Source: Arenicellales bacterium
GTDB lineage: Bacteria > Pseudomonadota > Gammaproteobacteria > Arenicellales > JAHEKD01
Length of the DNA stretch: 64,000 bases
Direction of reading: 5' to 3'
NCBI GenBank assembly: GCA_028284225.1
Contig: JANQSD010000022.1
Span: 62,001-126,000, forward strand
Under the pieces are notes generated by a model. The model worked only from the letters and a program-made list of their open reading frames with translations. It ran no database searches and had not been told where the DNA came from. The translations under genes were made by a program, and so were the position numbers. Positions 1 through 7,707 of this stretch are shown here, one piece after another (the first letter of the stretch is position 1; the number at the start of each line of letters is the position of its first letter).

Positions 1-533
1 AAATTCCCTTCCCACTAATTTTTACCGGACCGGAATCGGCCAAAGATTATTTTGCCCAAATTGATGCGTTTATCAAAGCCACTTTGGGTGAGCAAGCCGT
101 TTCACGTTATCAAATAATTATTAATGATCCTACTGAAGTGGCCAGGAAGATTAAAAAGGGCATAAGAAAGGTAAGAAAGTTTCGCTTAAAAACTGATGAT
201 GCGTTTTACTATAATTGGAGATTGCACATTGAGCACGAATTTCAATCCCCATTTATTCCCAACCATGAAAATATGGCCGCACTAGAAATCAAACAAACCA
301 TGCAGCCGCATTTACTGGCAGTCAATTTACGCCGGGTTTTTTCAGGCATAGTAGCAGGCAATGTAAAGGATCAAGGTATTCGTGCAGTGGAAAAATTCGG
401 CCATTATGAAATTAACGGAGATAAAGCGATTATGGAGTTACTTGATGAATTGTTAACTTCATTCGTTCAACAAAATCGCATGAAGTTACCTGGCACCAGA
501 TACCATCCTTGCTATCGGATAATTCAAAACTAG
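1..533 (+). CDS. ppnN: Nucleotide 5'-monophosphate nucleosidase PpnN (YgdH family), C-terminal part
   Basis: The reading frame is open from the window edge, so the gene starts upstream. It encodes the end of a LOG-type nucleosidase that cleaves purine and pyrimidine monophosphates to base and ribose 5-phosphate, a cytosolic enzyme. Family resemblance is strong: the early LIFTGPESAKDYF stretch is the end of the Rossmann-like catalytic domain. It is followed by the PpnN-specific C-terminal domain with HENMA, LRRVFSGIVAGNVK and MKLPGTRYHPCY. About 176 residues are visible. The stop overlaps the stop of the convergent transporter gene by four bases. The assignment rests on recalled family sequence; the missing N-terminus cannot be judged. 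Confidence 0.9.
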   Translation, partial: IPFPLIFTGPESAKDYFAQIDAFIKATLGEQAVSRYQIIINDPTEVARKIKKGIRKVRKFRLKTDDAFYYNWRLHIEHEFQSPFIPNHENMAALEIKQTMQPHLLAVNLRRVFSGIVAGNVKDQGIRAVEKFGHYEINGDKAIMELLDELLTSFVQQNRMKLPGTRYHPCYRIIQN

Positions 534-1747
534 TTTGTTGAATCAATAATTGTATTTGTTCTTGTTGAAATCAAAATTGAAATACTGCCATAAACCAAGA
601 ATGCGATAGCCATTGGTAGTAATGACCCGTTCAGCCATTGACCGGCTAATGTACCCAGCAAAACCCCGATTACTGTTGAGATGAACCCGATTATCGATGC
701 AGCTGTGCCGGCCAGCTTGCCCATGGGCTCCATGGCCAGGGAATGCTGATTCGGGAAAATAATACCAATTAAAAATAATAATCCGGCCATTAGGCCGATA
801 AAAATCCAGGCTGGAGGCAGGCCATTGTACAGCCAGCAAGACACAACAAAAATCACGGATAGTCCGATGAATGAAAGTAAACCCATCTGGCTTAAATAAC
901 GCATGCCCAGTTTGACCACCAGCCTTGAGTTCATATAACTCGCAAAGCCCATAAAAATAGCAATAAAACCAAAAATCAGGGCAAACTCATCGGCTAGACC
1001 ATAATATTGATCAAAAATAGGCTGTGATGCACTTAAATAAATATTGAACGCGCCGAAAATGCAACTCAACGCTAGTGTATAACCCATGGTAATGGGGTGA
1101 GTGATTACAGTCTTAATATTTGAAGATATTGTCGTAATGGTTAAGGGCTGACAGTTTTCCGGCGATAGCGTTTCGGGTAAACGTATAATCAGCCATAAAC
1201 TTAAAAATAAGGCCATCGCCGCCAGCATAATAAATATCCACTGCCAGGGTCCGAAAAACAAAATCCCCTGACCAATTGATGGTGCCAACACCGGAATAAT
1301 AATAAACACCATCATTGTCAGTGACATCAATTTGGCCATTTGCCGACCTTCTGTGAGGTCACGAATAATAGAAGAAGGTATGACTCGTGGTGCACCACCG
1401 CCAATCCCTTGGAAAAACCGAGCGATGATCAATGCGTGATACGAGGAGGAAGTGACAGCCACAAAGCTGGCAATAATAAAAATGGCTAAACCAACAAGCA
1501 GTATAGGTTTGCGACCAAAGCGATCGGCTAAAAACCCAAAAAATAATTGCGATAAGGCAAACCCCAGAAAAAACATGTTGACTACTAATTGCAAATCTTC
1601 CGGCTTGGATACGCCGAAGTCAGAGGTTATGTCCGGATTGGCCGGCAACATGGCGTCAATGCTCAACGCAGTCAATGCCATCAACATCGAAATTAATACG
1701 ATGAACTCTCTATAAGGTAGTTTAAAAGACCAATCGTTCTGAGGCAC
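530..1747 (-). CDS. Bcr/CflA family drug efflux MFS transporter
   Basis: A 405-residue inner-membrane protein with about 12 hydrophobic helices. The major facilitator motif A lies between helices 2 and 3 (GFLADRFGRKP), and RFFQGIGGGAPRV matches the Bcr/CflA signature in helix 4. The family exports drugs or small metabolites by proton antiport; the substrate here is unknown. The chosen start is GTG at 1747, which leaves about 15 residues before the first helix as in relatives. The gene converges on ppnN with overlapping stops and is divergent from the LysE gene, so 1748-1961 must hold promoters for both. Confidence 0.85.
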   Translation of the reverse strand: MPQNDWSFKLPYREFIVLISMLMALTALSIDAMLPANPDITSDFGVSKPEDLQLVVNMFFLGFALSQLFFGFLADRFGRKPILLVGLAIFIIASFVAVTSSSYHALIIARFFQGIGGGAPRVIPSSIIRDLTEGRQMAKLMSLTMMVFIIIPVLAPSIGQGILFFGPWQWIFIMLAAMALFLSLWLIIRLPETLSPENCQPLTITTISSNIKTVITHPITMGYTLALSCIFGAFNIYLSASQPIFDQYYGLADEFALIFGFIAIFMGFASYMNSRLVVKLGMRYLSQMGLLSFIGLSVIFVVSCWLYNGLPPAWIFIGLMAGLLFLIGIIFPNQHSLAMEPMGKLAGTAASIIGFISTVIGVLLGTLAGQWLNGSLLPMAIAFLVYGSISILISTRTNTIIDSTN

Positions 1748-1961
1748 TGTAATTATTTTTACTAACTAACAAGCACTGGATTGTACGGTTTAAGTTAATA
1801 TCGTGCAGTGTTAATTGAGCCGCCAGTAAGATGTTACTTTGTTAACATTTTTGAGTTTTTAGTAACTAGACCAATATCAACTTAACCTTTGCCTGTTTTA
1901 AGTATCAAGACTTAATGCATAATAAGTAACTTTAGTTTAGACAACATGCAACTGAGTAATT

Positions 1962-2591
1962 ATGGTAATTGATCAAGCGACCTTAGTAACATATCTGATC
2001 ATACTGTTGGGTTTTGTTTTTATACCTGGTCCAGCAGTGTTATTAACCCTTGCGCGAGCATCCAGCTCCGGTGCTCGAGTGGGGATTGCGACGGGTCTGG
2101 GTATTGCTGTAGGCGATCTTGTTCATACTTTTATGGCGATTGTGGGCATATCGGCTATTGTTATGACCTCTGCTTTTTTGTTTAGCTTGATTAAATATTT
2201 AGGCGCTGGCTATCTCGTGTATTTAGGCATTCGTGCGATCTTCGAAAAAGTTTCAAGCTATTCACTTTTACAGTCGCAAACGCTAACACCTGTGAAAGCC
2301 TTCAAACAAGCCATACTTATAGAAGTTCTTAATCCAAAATCGGCACTTTTCTTTCTGGCATTCTTGCCCCAGTTTGTAAAGCCTGAAAACGGTAATGTAG
2401 CGCTTCAGCTTTTTATTCTGGGCATCTTGTTTGTATTCATGGGGCTGATTAGTACAATCATTGTCGCAATCGGTGCCGGGGGTGTAGGTTCTTTTCTAAG
2501 GCGTAATCCATTTATGCTGCGTTGGCAGGGTAAATTTACCGGCGCCATTTACTGTTTTCTGGGCATTCGTCTTGCCCTGCAAGAAAAATGA
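1962..2591 (+). CDS. LysE/RhtB family amino acid exporter
   Basis: A 209-residue protein with six hydrophobic segments. It begins with the FIPGPAVLLTLARASSSGARVG region typical of LysE/RhtB translocators, with the conserved GLGIAVGDLVH loop and NPKSALFFLAFLPQF in the middle. Such proteins export lysine, homoserine, threonine or related compounds across the inner membrane; which one cannot be read from sequence. GAG lies nine bases before the ATG. It stands alone, divergent from the Bcr/CflA gene. Confidence 0.87.
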   Translation: MVIDQATLVTYLIILLGFVFIPGPAVLLTLARASSSGARVGIATGLGIAVGDLVHTFMAIVGISAIVMTSAFLFSLIKYLGAGYLVYLGIRAIFEKVSSYSLLQSQTLTPVKAFKQAILIEVLNPKSALFFLAFLPQFVKPENGNVALQLFILGILFVFMGLISTIIVAIGAGGVGSFLRRNPFMLRWQGKFTGAIYCFLGIRLALQEK

Positions 2592-2649
2592 AGCATGTTA
2601 ACGCACATTTATAAAAATTCATGGATTATACGGAAATCGTTTTTCAATC

Positions 2650-2793
2650 ATGTCTCACCCAATAAGTCTTTTGGTTTCCAGGCTTGGGGTCAAGTCGGAA
2701 GAATCATTTAAGTCGATCTCTAAATCAACAGGTGAAATAGCCCCGGAAAGTGATGAGCAAAAGCAATGGGTTATCAAACTATCTGAAAAATAA
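2650..2793 (+). CDS. Possible 47-residue ORF of unknown function
   Basis: An ATG-to-TAA frame of 47 codons fills the middle of the gap between the LysE and GST genes. It is rich in Ser, Lys and Glu, has no signal peptide or membrane helix, and I recognise no family. No clear ribosome binding site precedes the ATG. It may be a chance ORF or a gene remnant; listed because the gap otherwise holds nothing recognisable. Confidence 0.2.
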   Translation: MSHPISLLVSRLGVKSEESFKSISKSTGEIAPESDEQKQWVIKLSEK

Positions 2794-2869
2794 TAAATTT
2801 AATCCAAACGATGGATTTGATTCTGTATTTATTTCGAGTTTGTATATTTAAAACCCAAGTGACTCATCC

Positions 2870-3529
2870 ATGATATTAATCGGTCAATTTGATTCTCCGT
2901 TTGTTCGCCGGGTGGCAGTGACCATGAACCATCACGGTATTATATTTGGGCGAAGAATTTTGTCAGTGTTTACTGACTTCGAACAAATGCTTGAGGAAAA
3001 TCCCTTAGGTAAAGTGCCGGTTTTGGAACTTGAAGACGGCTCGCATATTTTCGATAGTCGAATGATTATCGATTATATTGAACAACTTGTGCCTGCAGAA
3101 AAGCGCCTGGTTCCCATGAATCCTGAAAACAGATGGCGAGTGCTCAGAATTGAGGCCGTGGCGCTGGGGTTGGCAGAAAAGAGCTATGAGAGAGGCGTTG
3201 AATATGCCCGACGCCAACCCGATAAAATTGATCCTCAATGGTCCGAGAGATTAAAACAGCAAATAGAGTCGGCCTTAACCTGGCTGGAATCCATGCAGCC
3301 GAATCCCTGGTTATATGGCGATACAATGACACAGGCCGATATTACTTGTGCTATAGCCTTTACTTTTCTTCGAGAGAAGCAACAAATATTACTATCCAGA
3401 GGAGATTACCCGGCACTTGATGAGCATTGTGATTACTGTGAGTCATTACCGATGTTCCAGTCATCTTGCTATTCTGCGCAGGAAGCATCTAATAGCGGAT
3501 GGAAACCGCGCGATTACAGCTCTAACTAA
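2870..3529 (+). CDS. Glutathione S-transferase family protein
   Basis: A 219-residue cytosolic protein with an N-terminal thioredoxin-fold domain (about residues 1-80). It contains the cis-proline motif GKVPVLE and the glutathione gamma-glutamyl contact DSRMIIDYIE. An all-helical C-terminal domain includes WLYGDTMTQADITCAIAF, the N-capping/ADIT signature of bacterial GSTs. FDSPFVRRV occupies the active-site position, with Ser rather than Cys in the catalytic place. It presumably conjugates or reduces electrophiles with glutathione. It converges on the phasin gene, whose terminator lies between them. Confidence 0.85.
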   Translation: MILIGQFDSPFVRRVAVTMNHHGIIFGRRILSVFTDFEQMLEENPLGKVPVLELEDGSHIFDSRMIIDYIEQLVPAEKRLVPMNPENRWRVLRIEAVALGLAEKSYERGVEYARRQPDKIDPQWSERLKQQIESALTWLESMQPNPWLYGDTMTQADITCAIAFTFLREKQQILLSRGDYPALDEHCDYCESLPMFQSSCYSAQEASNSGWKPRDYSSN

Positions 3530-3570
3530 GACATTTCGTTAGTTAAAATATTCATTTACAAGGCTTATTA

Positions 3571-3602
3571 TAGAAAAAGAAAGGCCGGCGAGGATGCCGG
3601 CC
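3571..3602 (-). terminator. Rho-independent terminator of the phasin gene
   Basis: Read on the minus strand this is a perfect 7-bp GC stem, GGCCGGC/GCCGGCC, with a 6-base loop, followed by TTTCTTTTTC. It lies about 65 bases after the phasin stop and is correctly oriented to end phasin transcription. Confidence 0.85.
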
Positions 3603-3666
3603 AATCATTCACACAGAGGAGGAGAGTCTTTCTTATATGAGGTCTGACTCAGACCTTTTCAAGCAA

Positions 3667-4038
3667 TTAAGCGGCTTTGCGCTTAGGCGCTGCTTTTTTT
3701 GCTGTTACTTCAGCAGTTTTGGCATTGTTTTCAAACCAGGCTTTGTATTCTTCGCTGGTTTTTTGCGCAATGGCCAGATTTTGCTTAGCAGCTTCTACAA
3801 AGATAGTTGTGTATTGCTCAGCTAATTTAGTTTGTTTTTCGACCAATTCTTTAGGGTCTTTAGCAGCTTGCAACAATTCAGCTTGCTTTTTGCTGCCTTC
3901 AACAAATACATTGCTTAATTCAACTTGACGCTCAATTGCTTCGTTCAGCACTCGAGTGTTTAATTCAACCAGTTCATTAGCACTTTTAAGTGCATTTTGA
4001 CTGACTTCGTTAAAAAAATTCATCATATCGTTTTGCAT
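3667..4038 (-). CDS. phaP: Phasin family protein (PHA granule-associated)
   Basis: A 123-residue, helical, alanine- and lysine-rich protein beginning MQNDMMNFFNEVSQ. The central phasin segment has amphipathic helices and many ELVE, ANEL and AAKQN stretches, and the tail is basic (AAPKRKAA) as in many phasins. Phasins coat PHA granules and control their size and number. The start at 4038 is preferred because GGAGG lies seven bases before its ATG. A longer reading from 4086 would run through the TTGTGC dyads and is rejected. Two dyads at 4072-4110 suggest control by PhaR. A terminator follows at 3571-3602. Confidence 0.85.
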   Translation of the reverse strand: MQNDMMNFFNEVSQNALKSANELVELNTRVLNEAIERQVELSNVFVEGSKKQAELLQAAKDPKELVEKQTKLAEQYTTIFVEAAKQNLAIAQKTSEEYKAWFENNAKTAEVTAKKAAPKRKAA

Positions 4039-4071
4039 CGTTGCCTCCGAAAAAGGGCTTTGGTTAATAAT

Positions 4072-4110
4072 TTGTGCTGTGCACAATTAGGATTATAGTG
4101 CACCGCACAA
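4072..4110. promoter_or_regulatory. Two candidate PhaR operators upstream of the phasin gene
   Basis: 4072-4086 reads TTGTGC-TGT-GCACAA, a perfect 6+3+6 dyad. 4096-4110 reads TAGTGC-ACC-GCACAA, the same dyad with one mismatch. The two are 24 bases apart from start to start, about 2.3 helical turns. Related dyads lie upstream of phaC and phaB, and phaR is in this locus. Binding by PhaR is inferred. Confidence 0.6.
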
Positions 4111-4299
4111 AAAAATCAACCCCTTTTTCAAAATATTTATCCTTTAACCAAAAAATTTGTGAATTGAATAACTAATCTATTGATTTATAAGATAAAAGGG
4201 TGTTTACCAACTAGGGTGAAAAATACGATGCAAGAGCTTGGTTTACACTTGTCCTAGCTTAAAGCGCATATCTGTATTTAGGTGATATGCTTGTAATGA

Positions 4300-5043
4300 T
4301 TACATTTTCCCTGCATAAAATACAAAATCCAAGCTGATGATTTTCTTCTGCTCAATGTCGCCCCATTGTCGGGCCATGGCATTAAAAGCGGTATCGAAGA
4401 ACACAGTTCCATGCTTTTCCATGTAACGACGTGTAGCCGAGAAAGTGTGGATAAAATCGAAAAACTCGTTGAGATTCCAGTTAACGTCCATAGTGAAATT
4501 AGGTGAATTTAATTTTTCAAACGGAAATTCAATTTCTTTATAGTGATTCCAAAGCAACCTGTTTTGAGGTGCCCAATAGGGTTCAATTACATCTAGAATA
4601 AATTCCTGGAATATTGAGTCCAGTTCAGGAGAGATGCTTGGCCAATTATAGCCCCAGGCTGAGAATATACCACCAGGCTTAAGTACGCGTTTTACCTCCG
4701 GCCAGAAAGCTTCGAAATTGAACCAGTGCAATGCCTGGGCAACACATATCAGATCAAAAGAATTATCGAGAAAGTCTGTACTCTCAGCCGACGAAACAGC
4801 GAATTCTACATTATCAATGATTTTTGCGTTCTTGATCTGCTCCTCACTAATATCAGTGGCAATGACCGTGTCAAATATTTGCGCCAAGTTTTCAGCCGCC
4901 TGCCCATTTCCACATGCACAGTCCCAGGCTAGGTCTTTAGCCTGACATAAATCCGAAAGGTATTGGTATAGCTGCTCAGGATACACCGGCCGGGCAGCTT
5001 CATAGAGATTTGACTTGTCATTGAATAACTTATGATGATCCAT
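4300..5043 (-). CDS. Class I SAM-dependent methyltransferase
   Basis: A 247-residue cytosolic protein with a Rossmann methyltransferase fold. WDCACGNGQAAENLA forms the SAM-binding motif I (Cys-rich variant of DxGxGxG), DTVIATDISEEQI is motif II, and FDLICVAQALHWFN with KRVLKPGGIFSAWGYN are the post-motif segments. The ALHWF form resembles the trans-aconitate methyltransferase-like and yeast Tmt1/Crg1-like group; the substrate is unknown. ATG 5043 follows AGGAG at 8 bases; a TTG one codon upstream is less likely. It lies between phaB and the phasin gene but has no obvious PHA role. Confidence 0.8.
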   Translation of the reverse strand: MDHHKLFNDKSNLYEAARPVYPEQLYQYLSDLCQAKDLAWDCACGNGQAAENLAQIFDTVIATDISEEQIKNAKIIDNVEFAVSSAESTDFLDNSFDLICVAQALHWFNFEAFWPEVKRVLKPGGIFSAWGYNWPSISPELDSIFQEFILDVIEPYWAPQNRLLWNHYKEIEFPFEKLNSPNFTMDVNWNLNEFFDFIHTFSATRRYMEKHGTVFFDTAFNAMARQWGDIEQKKIISLDFVFYAGKM

Positions 5044-5102
5044 CAATTTCTCCTATAAAAATCAACGCGGCCTGTCATCTTTAGATAAGTTCTAGGTAGA
5101 TT

Positions 5103-5146
5103 CGAAAAAAGAATCTAGAACTGGACAGAATAACCTGCCCAGTTCT
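5103..5146 (-). terminator. Rho-independent terminator downstream of phaB
   Basis: On the minus strand, 8-bp arms AGAACTGG and CCAGTTCT plus an inner CAG/CTG pairing form a hairpin starting 14 bases after the phaB stop. The run AGATTCTTTTTTC follows at once. Confidence 0.75.
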
Positions 5147-5159
5147 CGAATATATTTAA

Positions 5160-5903
5160 TCAGCTCATATGCATGCCACCGTTTACATGCAGGTTTGCAC
5201 CGGTGATATAGGCTGCACCTTCAGAACATAAAAAGCCAATCGCTTTAGCAATTTCCTTGGCCTCACCCATACGTCCCATGGGAATCTGCTCAACGATTGA
5301 TTTTTGAATCTCCCGGGGCAATCGGTCTGTCATGGCAGTGTGGATATAACCAGGTGAAACTGTATTGACGGTGATACCTTTGCGCGCTACTTCCTGTGCC
5401 AGGGCTTTGCTGAAACCGTAAATACCTGCTTTAGCTGCAGAATAATTAGTCTGGCCGAATTGACCCTTTGTGCCGTTAACTGAAGAGATGCTGACAATAC
5501 GGCCGAAATTACCCTCCAGCATGTGTTCAATCGCATGTTTGGTAACATTAAAAATGCTATCAAGATTGGTAGATAGAACGCTTTTCCATTGCTCTTTTTC
5601 CATTTTACGCAGTGTTTTATCACTGGTAATACCCGCAGCATTGACTAATAAAGCAATATTGCCGTATTTCTCTTTAACTGTATCGATTAATTGCTTGGAT
5701 GAGTCATAGCAGGAGACATCACAGGCTTCGATTTTGACGTCGTAGCCTTTTTCTAGCATTACTTTTTGCCAATTTTCGGCAACCTCTTGTTCAATCGGGA
5801 CGTAACTGGCTACGACAAGATTCCCCTGTTCACAGAGTTCTTTGCAGACTTCCGTACCAATTCCCCCCGTGCCCCCTGTGACAAGTGCAATTTTCTTAGT
5901 CAT
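5160..5903 (-). CDS. phaB: Acetoacetyl-CoA reductase PhaB
   Basis: A 247-residue short-chain dehydrogenase that reduces acetoacetyl-CoA to (R)-3-hydroxybutyryl-CoA with NADPH, the second step of PHB synthesis in the cytosol. The N-terminus has the TGGTGGIG nucleotide-binding motif, then NAAGIT, SISSVNG with the catalytic Ser, and YSAAK with the catalytic Tyr and Lys. The PGYIHTAMT segment and the HVNGGMHM C-terminus are typical of PhaB. AGGAG precedes the ATG by 7 bases. It has its own leader carrying a degenerate TTGTGC-type dyad and its own terminator, so it is probably transcribed apart from phaCAR. Confidence 0.92.
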   Translation of the reverse strand: MTKKIALVTGGTGGIGTEVCKELCEQGNLVVASYVPIEQEVAENWQKVMLEKGYDVKIEACDVSCYDSSKQLIDTVKEKYGNIALLVNAAGITSDKTLRKMEKEQWKSVLSTNLDSIFNVTKHAIEHMLEGNFGRIVSISSVNGTKGQFGQTNYSAAKAGIYGFSKALAQEVARKGITVNTVSPGYIHTAMTDRLPREIQKSIVEQIPMGRMGEAKEIAKAIGFLCSEGAAYITGANLHVNGGMHMS

Positions 5904-5962
5904 AACAATGCTCCTTTTAAAAATCTCATAAAGCTCTACGCTTACCTAACAAACACCATTCA

Positions 5963-5977
5963 TGGTGTGTTGCACAA
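5963..5977. promoter_or_regulatory. Degenerate PhaR-type dyad upstream of phaB
   Basis: TGGTGT-GTT-GCACAA keeps one perfect half-site (GCACAA) and matches the other at four of six bases, with the same 3-base spacing as the phasin sites. It lies about 60 bases upstream of the phaB start. Weaker than the phaC and phasin sites. Confidence 0.4.
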
Positions 5978-5984
5978 TCCAACA

Positions 5985-6017
5985 TTTACAAAAAATCCCG
6001 GCTTATACACCGGGATT
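5985..6017 (-). terminator. Rho-independent terminator of the phaCAR operon
   Basis: Read on the minus strand, an 8-bp perfect stem AATCCCGG/CCGGGATT with an 8-base loop starts four bases after the phaR stop and is followed by TTTTTTG. It separates phaR from phaB transcription. Confidence 0.85.
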
Positions 6018-6021
6018 ATGT

Positions 6022-6477
6022 TTATTTAGATTTTTTGCTGCCTGAAAAAAAGCTGTCTTGAAATTCCTGCCAGTGTTTCAGGTTTTGCTGGGTTAAGTCC
6101 GCCCACATCGTCATCGGATTATGAGTCATGGTCTTGCCCATTTGATCAAAAAATTCTTTTGATTTAGTTTCAAAAATATCCATACTCTGTTCTAAATAAT
6201 CACCATAGACATTCTGCATTGACGCACCATGCATGCGAATCAATTTCATCAGCATATCCGGGGTGAACATCGGTTCATTACCGTTTTCTTCTTCGGCGAT
6301 AATTTGCAACAACACACTACGGGTAATGTCTTTTTTGGATTTGGCCTCCTGAACCACAAATTCTTTACCATCGTAAATCATCTGCTTTAGATCATTAATG
6401 CTGATATACGCGCTTTCCTGTGTGTCATAAAGACAGCGGTTTTGGTATTTCTTGATAATTCGTGGTTCGTCGCTCAT
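6022..6477 (-). CDS. phaR: PHA synthesis transcriptional regulator PhaR
   Basis: A 151-residue protein starting with the conserved PHA accumulation regulator DNA-binding domain: RIIKKYQNRCLYDTQESAYI, then the segment from DLKQMIYDGKEFVV to SVLLQII. The second part (FTPDMLMKLIRMHGASMQ onward) is the PHB-accumulation domain. PhaR binds both DNA and nascent PHA granules and derepresses phasin and PHA genes when polymer appears. It follows phaA by 23 bases and a terminator follows its stop, making it the last gene of phaCAR. TTGTGC dyads before phaC, phaB and the phasin gene are its likely targets. Confidence 0.92.
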   Translation of the reverse strand: MSDEPRIIKKYQNRCLYDTQESAYISINDLKQMIYDGKEFVVQEAKSKKDITRSVLLQIIAEEENGNEPMFTPDMLMKLIRMHGASMQNVYGDYLEQSMDIFETKSKEFFDQMGKTMTHNPMTMWADLTQQNLKHWQEFQDSFFSGSKKSK

Positions 6478-6500
6478 CGTCTCACCTCAAGTATTTAACC

Positions 6501-7682
6501 TTATCTTTCAACGGCCAGCGCCACACCTTGTCCGCCACCGATACATAAGGTTGCCAGGCCTTTTTTGGCATCACGATTTTTCATTTCGTGTAGCAGGGTC
6601 ACTAAAACGCGAGCACCAGAAGCGCCGATGGGATGCCCTAAGGCAATTGCGCCACCATTAACATTAACTTTGTCCACATCCCAGCCCAGGTCCTGGTTTA
6701 CAGACATGGCCTGAGCTGCAAATGCTTCGTTAGCTTCGACTAAATCCAAATCATCTACACTCCAACCGGCTCGTGCCAGGCATTTTTGTGAAGCCGGAAT
6801 AGGGCCGGTGCCCATGATAGCTGGGTCCACGCCGGCATTGGCATAGGCAGTTATTTTTGCCAACGGCTCTAAACCCAATTCTTTGGCTTTTTCTTCACTC
6901 ATGACCAAATGCGCAGCGGCACCGTCGTTTAATCCTGATGCATTACCGGCAGTAACGGTGCCTTCTTTAGCAAATGCAGCGCGTAATTTGCCCAGGCCTT
7001 CAGCTGTTGTGCCGTGCTTGGGAAATTCATCTTTATTAAATACAACAGGATCTCCACGGCGCTGAGGAATTTCTACTGGAATAATTTGGTCGTCAAATTT
7101 ATTCGCATTTTGTGCCGCTTCAGCCTTGTTTTGAGAATTCGCTGCAAATTCGTCTTGCTGTTCGCGAGTAAATCCATACTTATTGGCAATATTCTCGGCG
7201 GTCGTGCCCATATGATACTGATTAAATGCGTCCCAAAGACCATCCACAATCATGGTATCAACCATTTTCCACTCGCCCATACGTGAACCATTACGGGAAT
7301 TCGGTAAAACGTGGGCCGAGGCACTCATGTTTTCCTGACCGCCGGCAATCACAATATCAGCATCGCCGCACATGATGGACTGGGCAGCCATCTGCACCGC
7401 TTTTAATCCACTGCCACAAACTTTGTTGATGGTAATGGCAGGCACAGTATCGGGCAGGCCGGCGTTGATCGATGCCTGACGTGCAGGATTCTGACCTTGT
7501 CCGGCTGTTAACACCTGGCCCATAATGACTTCACCGACTTGATCCGGTGCCACGTCGGTGCGATCAATGAGTGCTTTGATAACCGTTGCGCCCAGGGTGC
7601 TGGCCGGCACAGATGCCAGGCTGCCGCCAAAATTGCCAATAGCGGTACGTACTGAATCAACAATAACTACATTTGTTGCCAT
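6501..7682 (-). CDS. phaA: Acetyl-CoA acetyltransferase (beta-ketothiolase) PhaA
   Basis: A 393-residue thiolase condensing two acetyl-CoA to acetoacetyl-CoA, the first PHB step. The nucleophilic Cys sits in [11 protein letters not shown] near residue 90, [13 protein letters not shown] carries the catalytic His, and CIGGGQGVA near the C-terminus has the second Cys. Length and motifs match biosynthetic PhaA/AtoB thiolases. It lies 25 bases after phaC and 23 before phaR, so it is part of the phaCAR operon. Confidence 0.93.
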   Translation of the reverse strand: MATNVVIVDSVRTAIGNFGGSLASVPASTLGATVIKALIDRTDVAPDQVGEVIMGQVLTAGQGQNPARQASINAGLPDTVPAITINKVCGSGLKAVQMAAQSIMCGDADIVIAGGQENMSASAHVLPNSRNGSRMGEWKMVDTMIVDGLWDAFNQYHMGTTAENIANKYGFTREQQDEFAANSQNKAEAAQNANKFDDQIIPVEIPQRRGDPVVFNKDEFPKHGTTAEGLGKLRAAFAKEGTVTAGNASGLNDGAAAHLVMSEEKAKELGLEPLAKITAYANAGVDPAIMGTGPIPASQKCLARAGWSVDDLDLVEANEAFAAQAMSVNQDLGWDVDKVNVNGGAIALGHPIGASGARVLVTLLHEMKNRDAKKGLATLCIGGGQGVALAVER

Positions 7683-7707
7683 ATTCTTGCTCCTTATCCT
7701 TTAGAAG

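Noticed and set aside
2650-2793. Firm call of a small gene between LysE and GST
   Set aside because: No ribosome binding site and no similarity; kept only as a low-confidence entry.
4039-4086. Longer phasin start at 4086
   Set aside because: It would translate through the PhaR-type dyad and lacks a ribosome binding site, whereas the ATG at 4038 has GGAGG.
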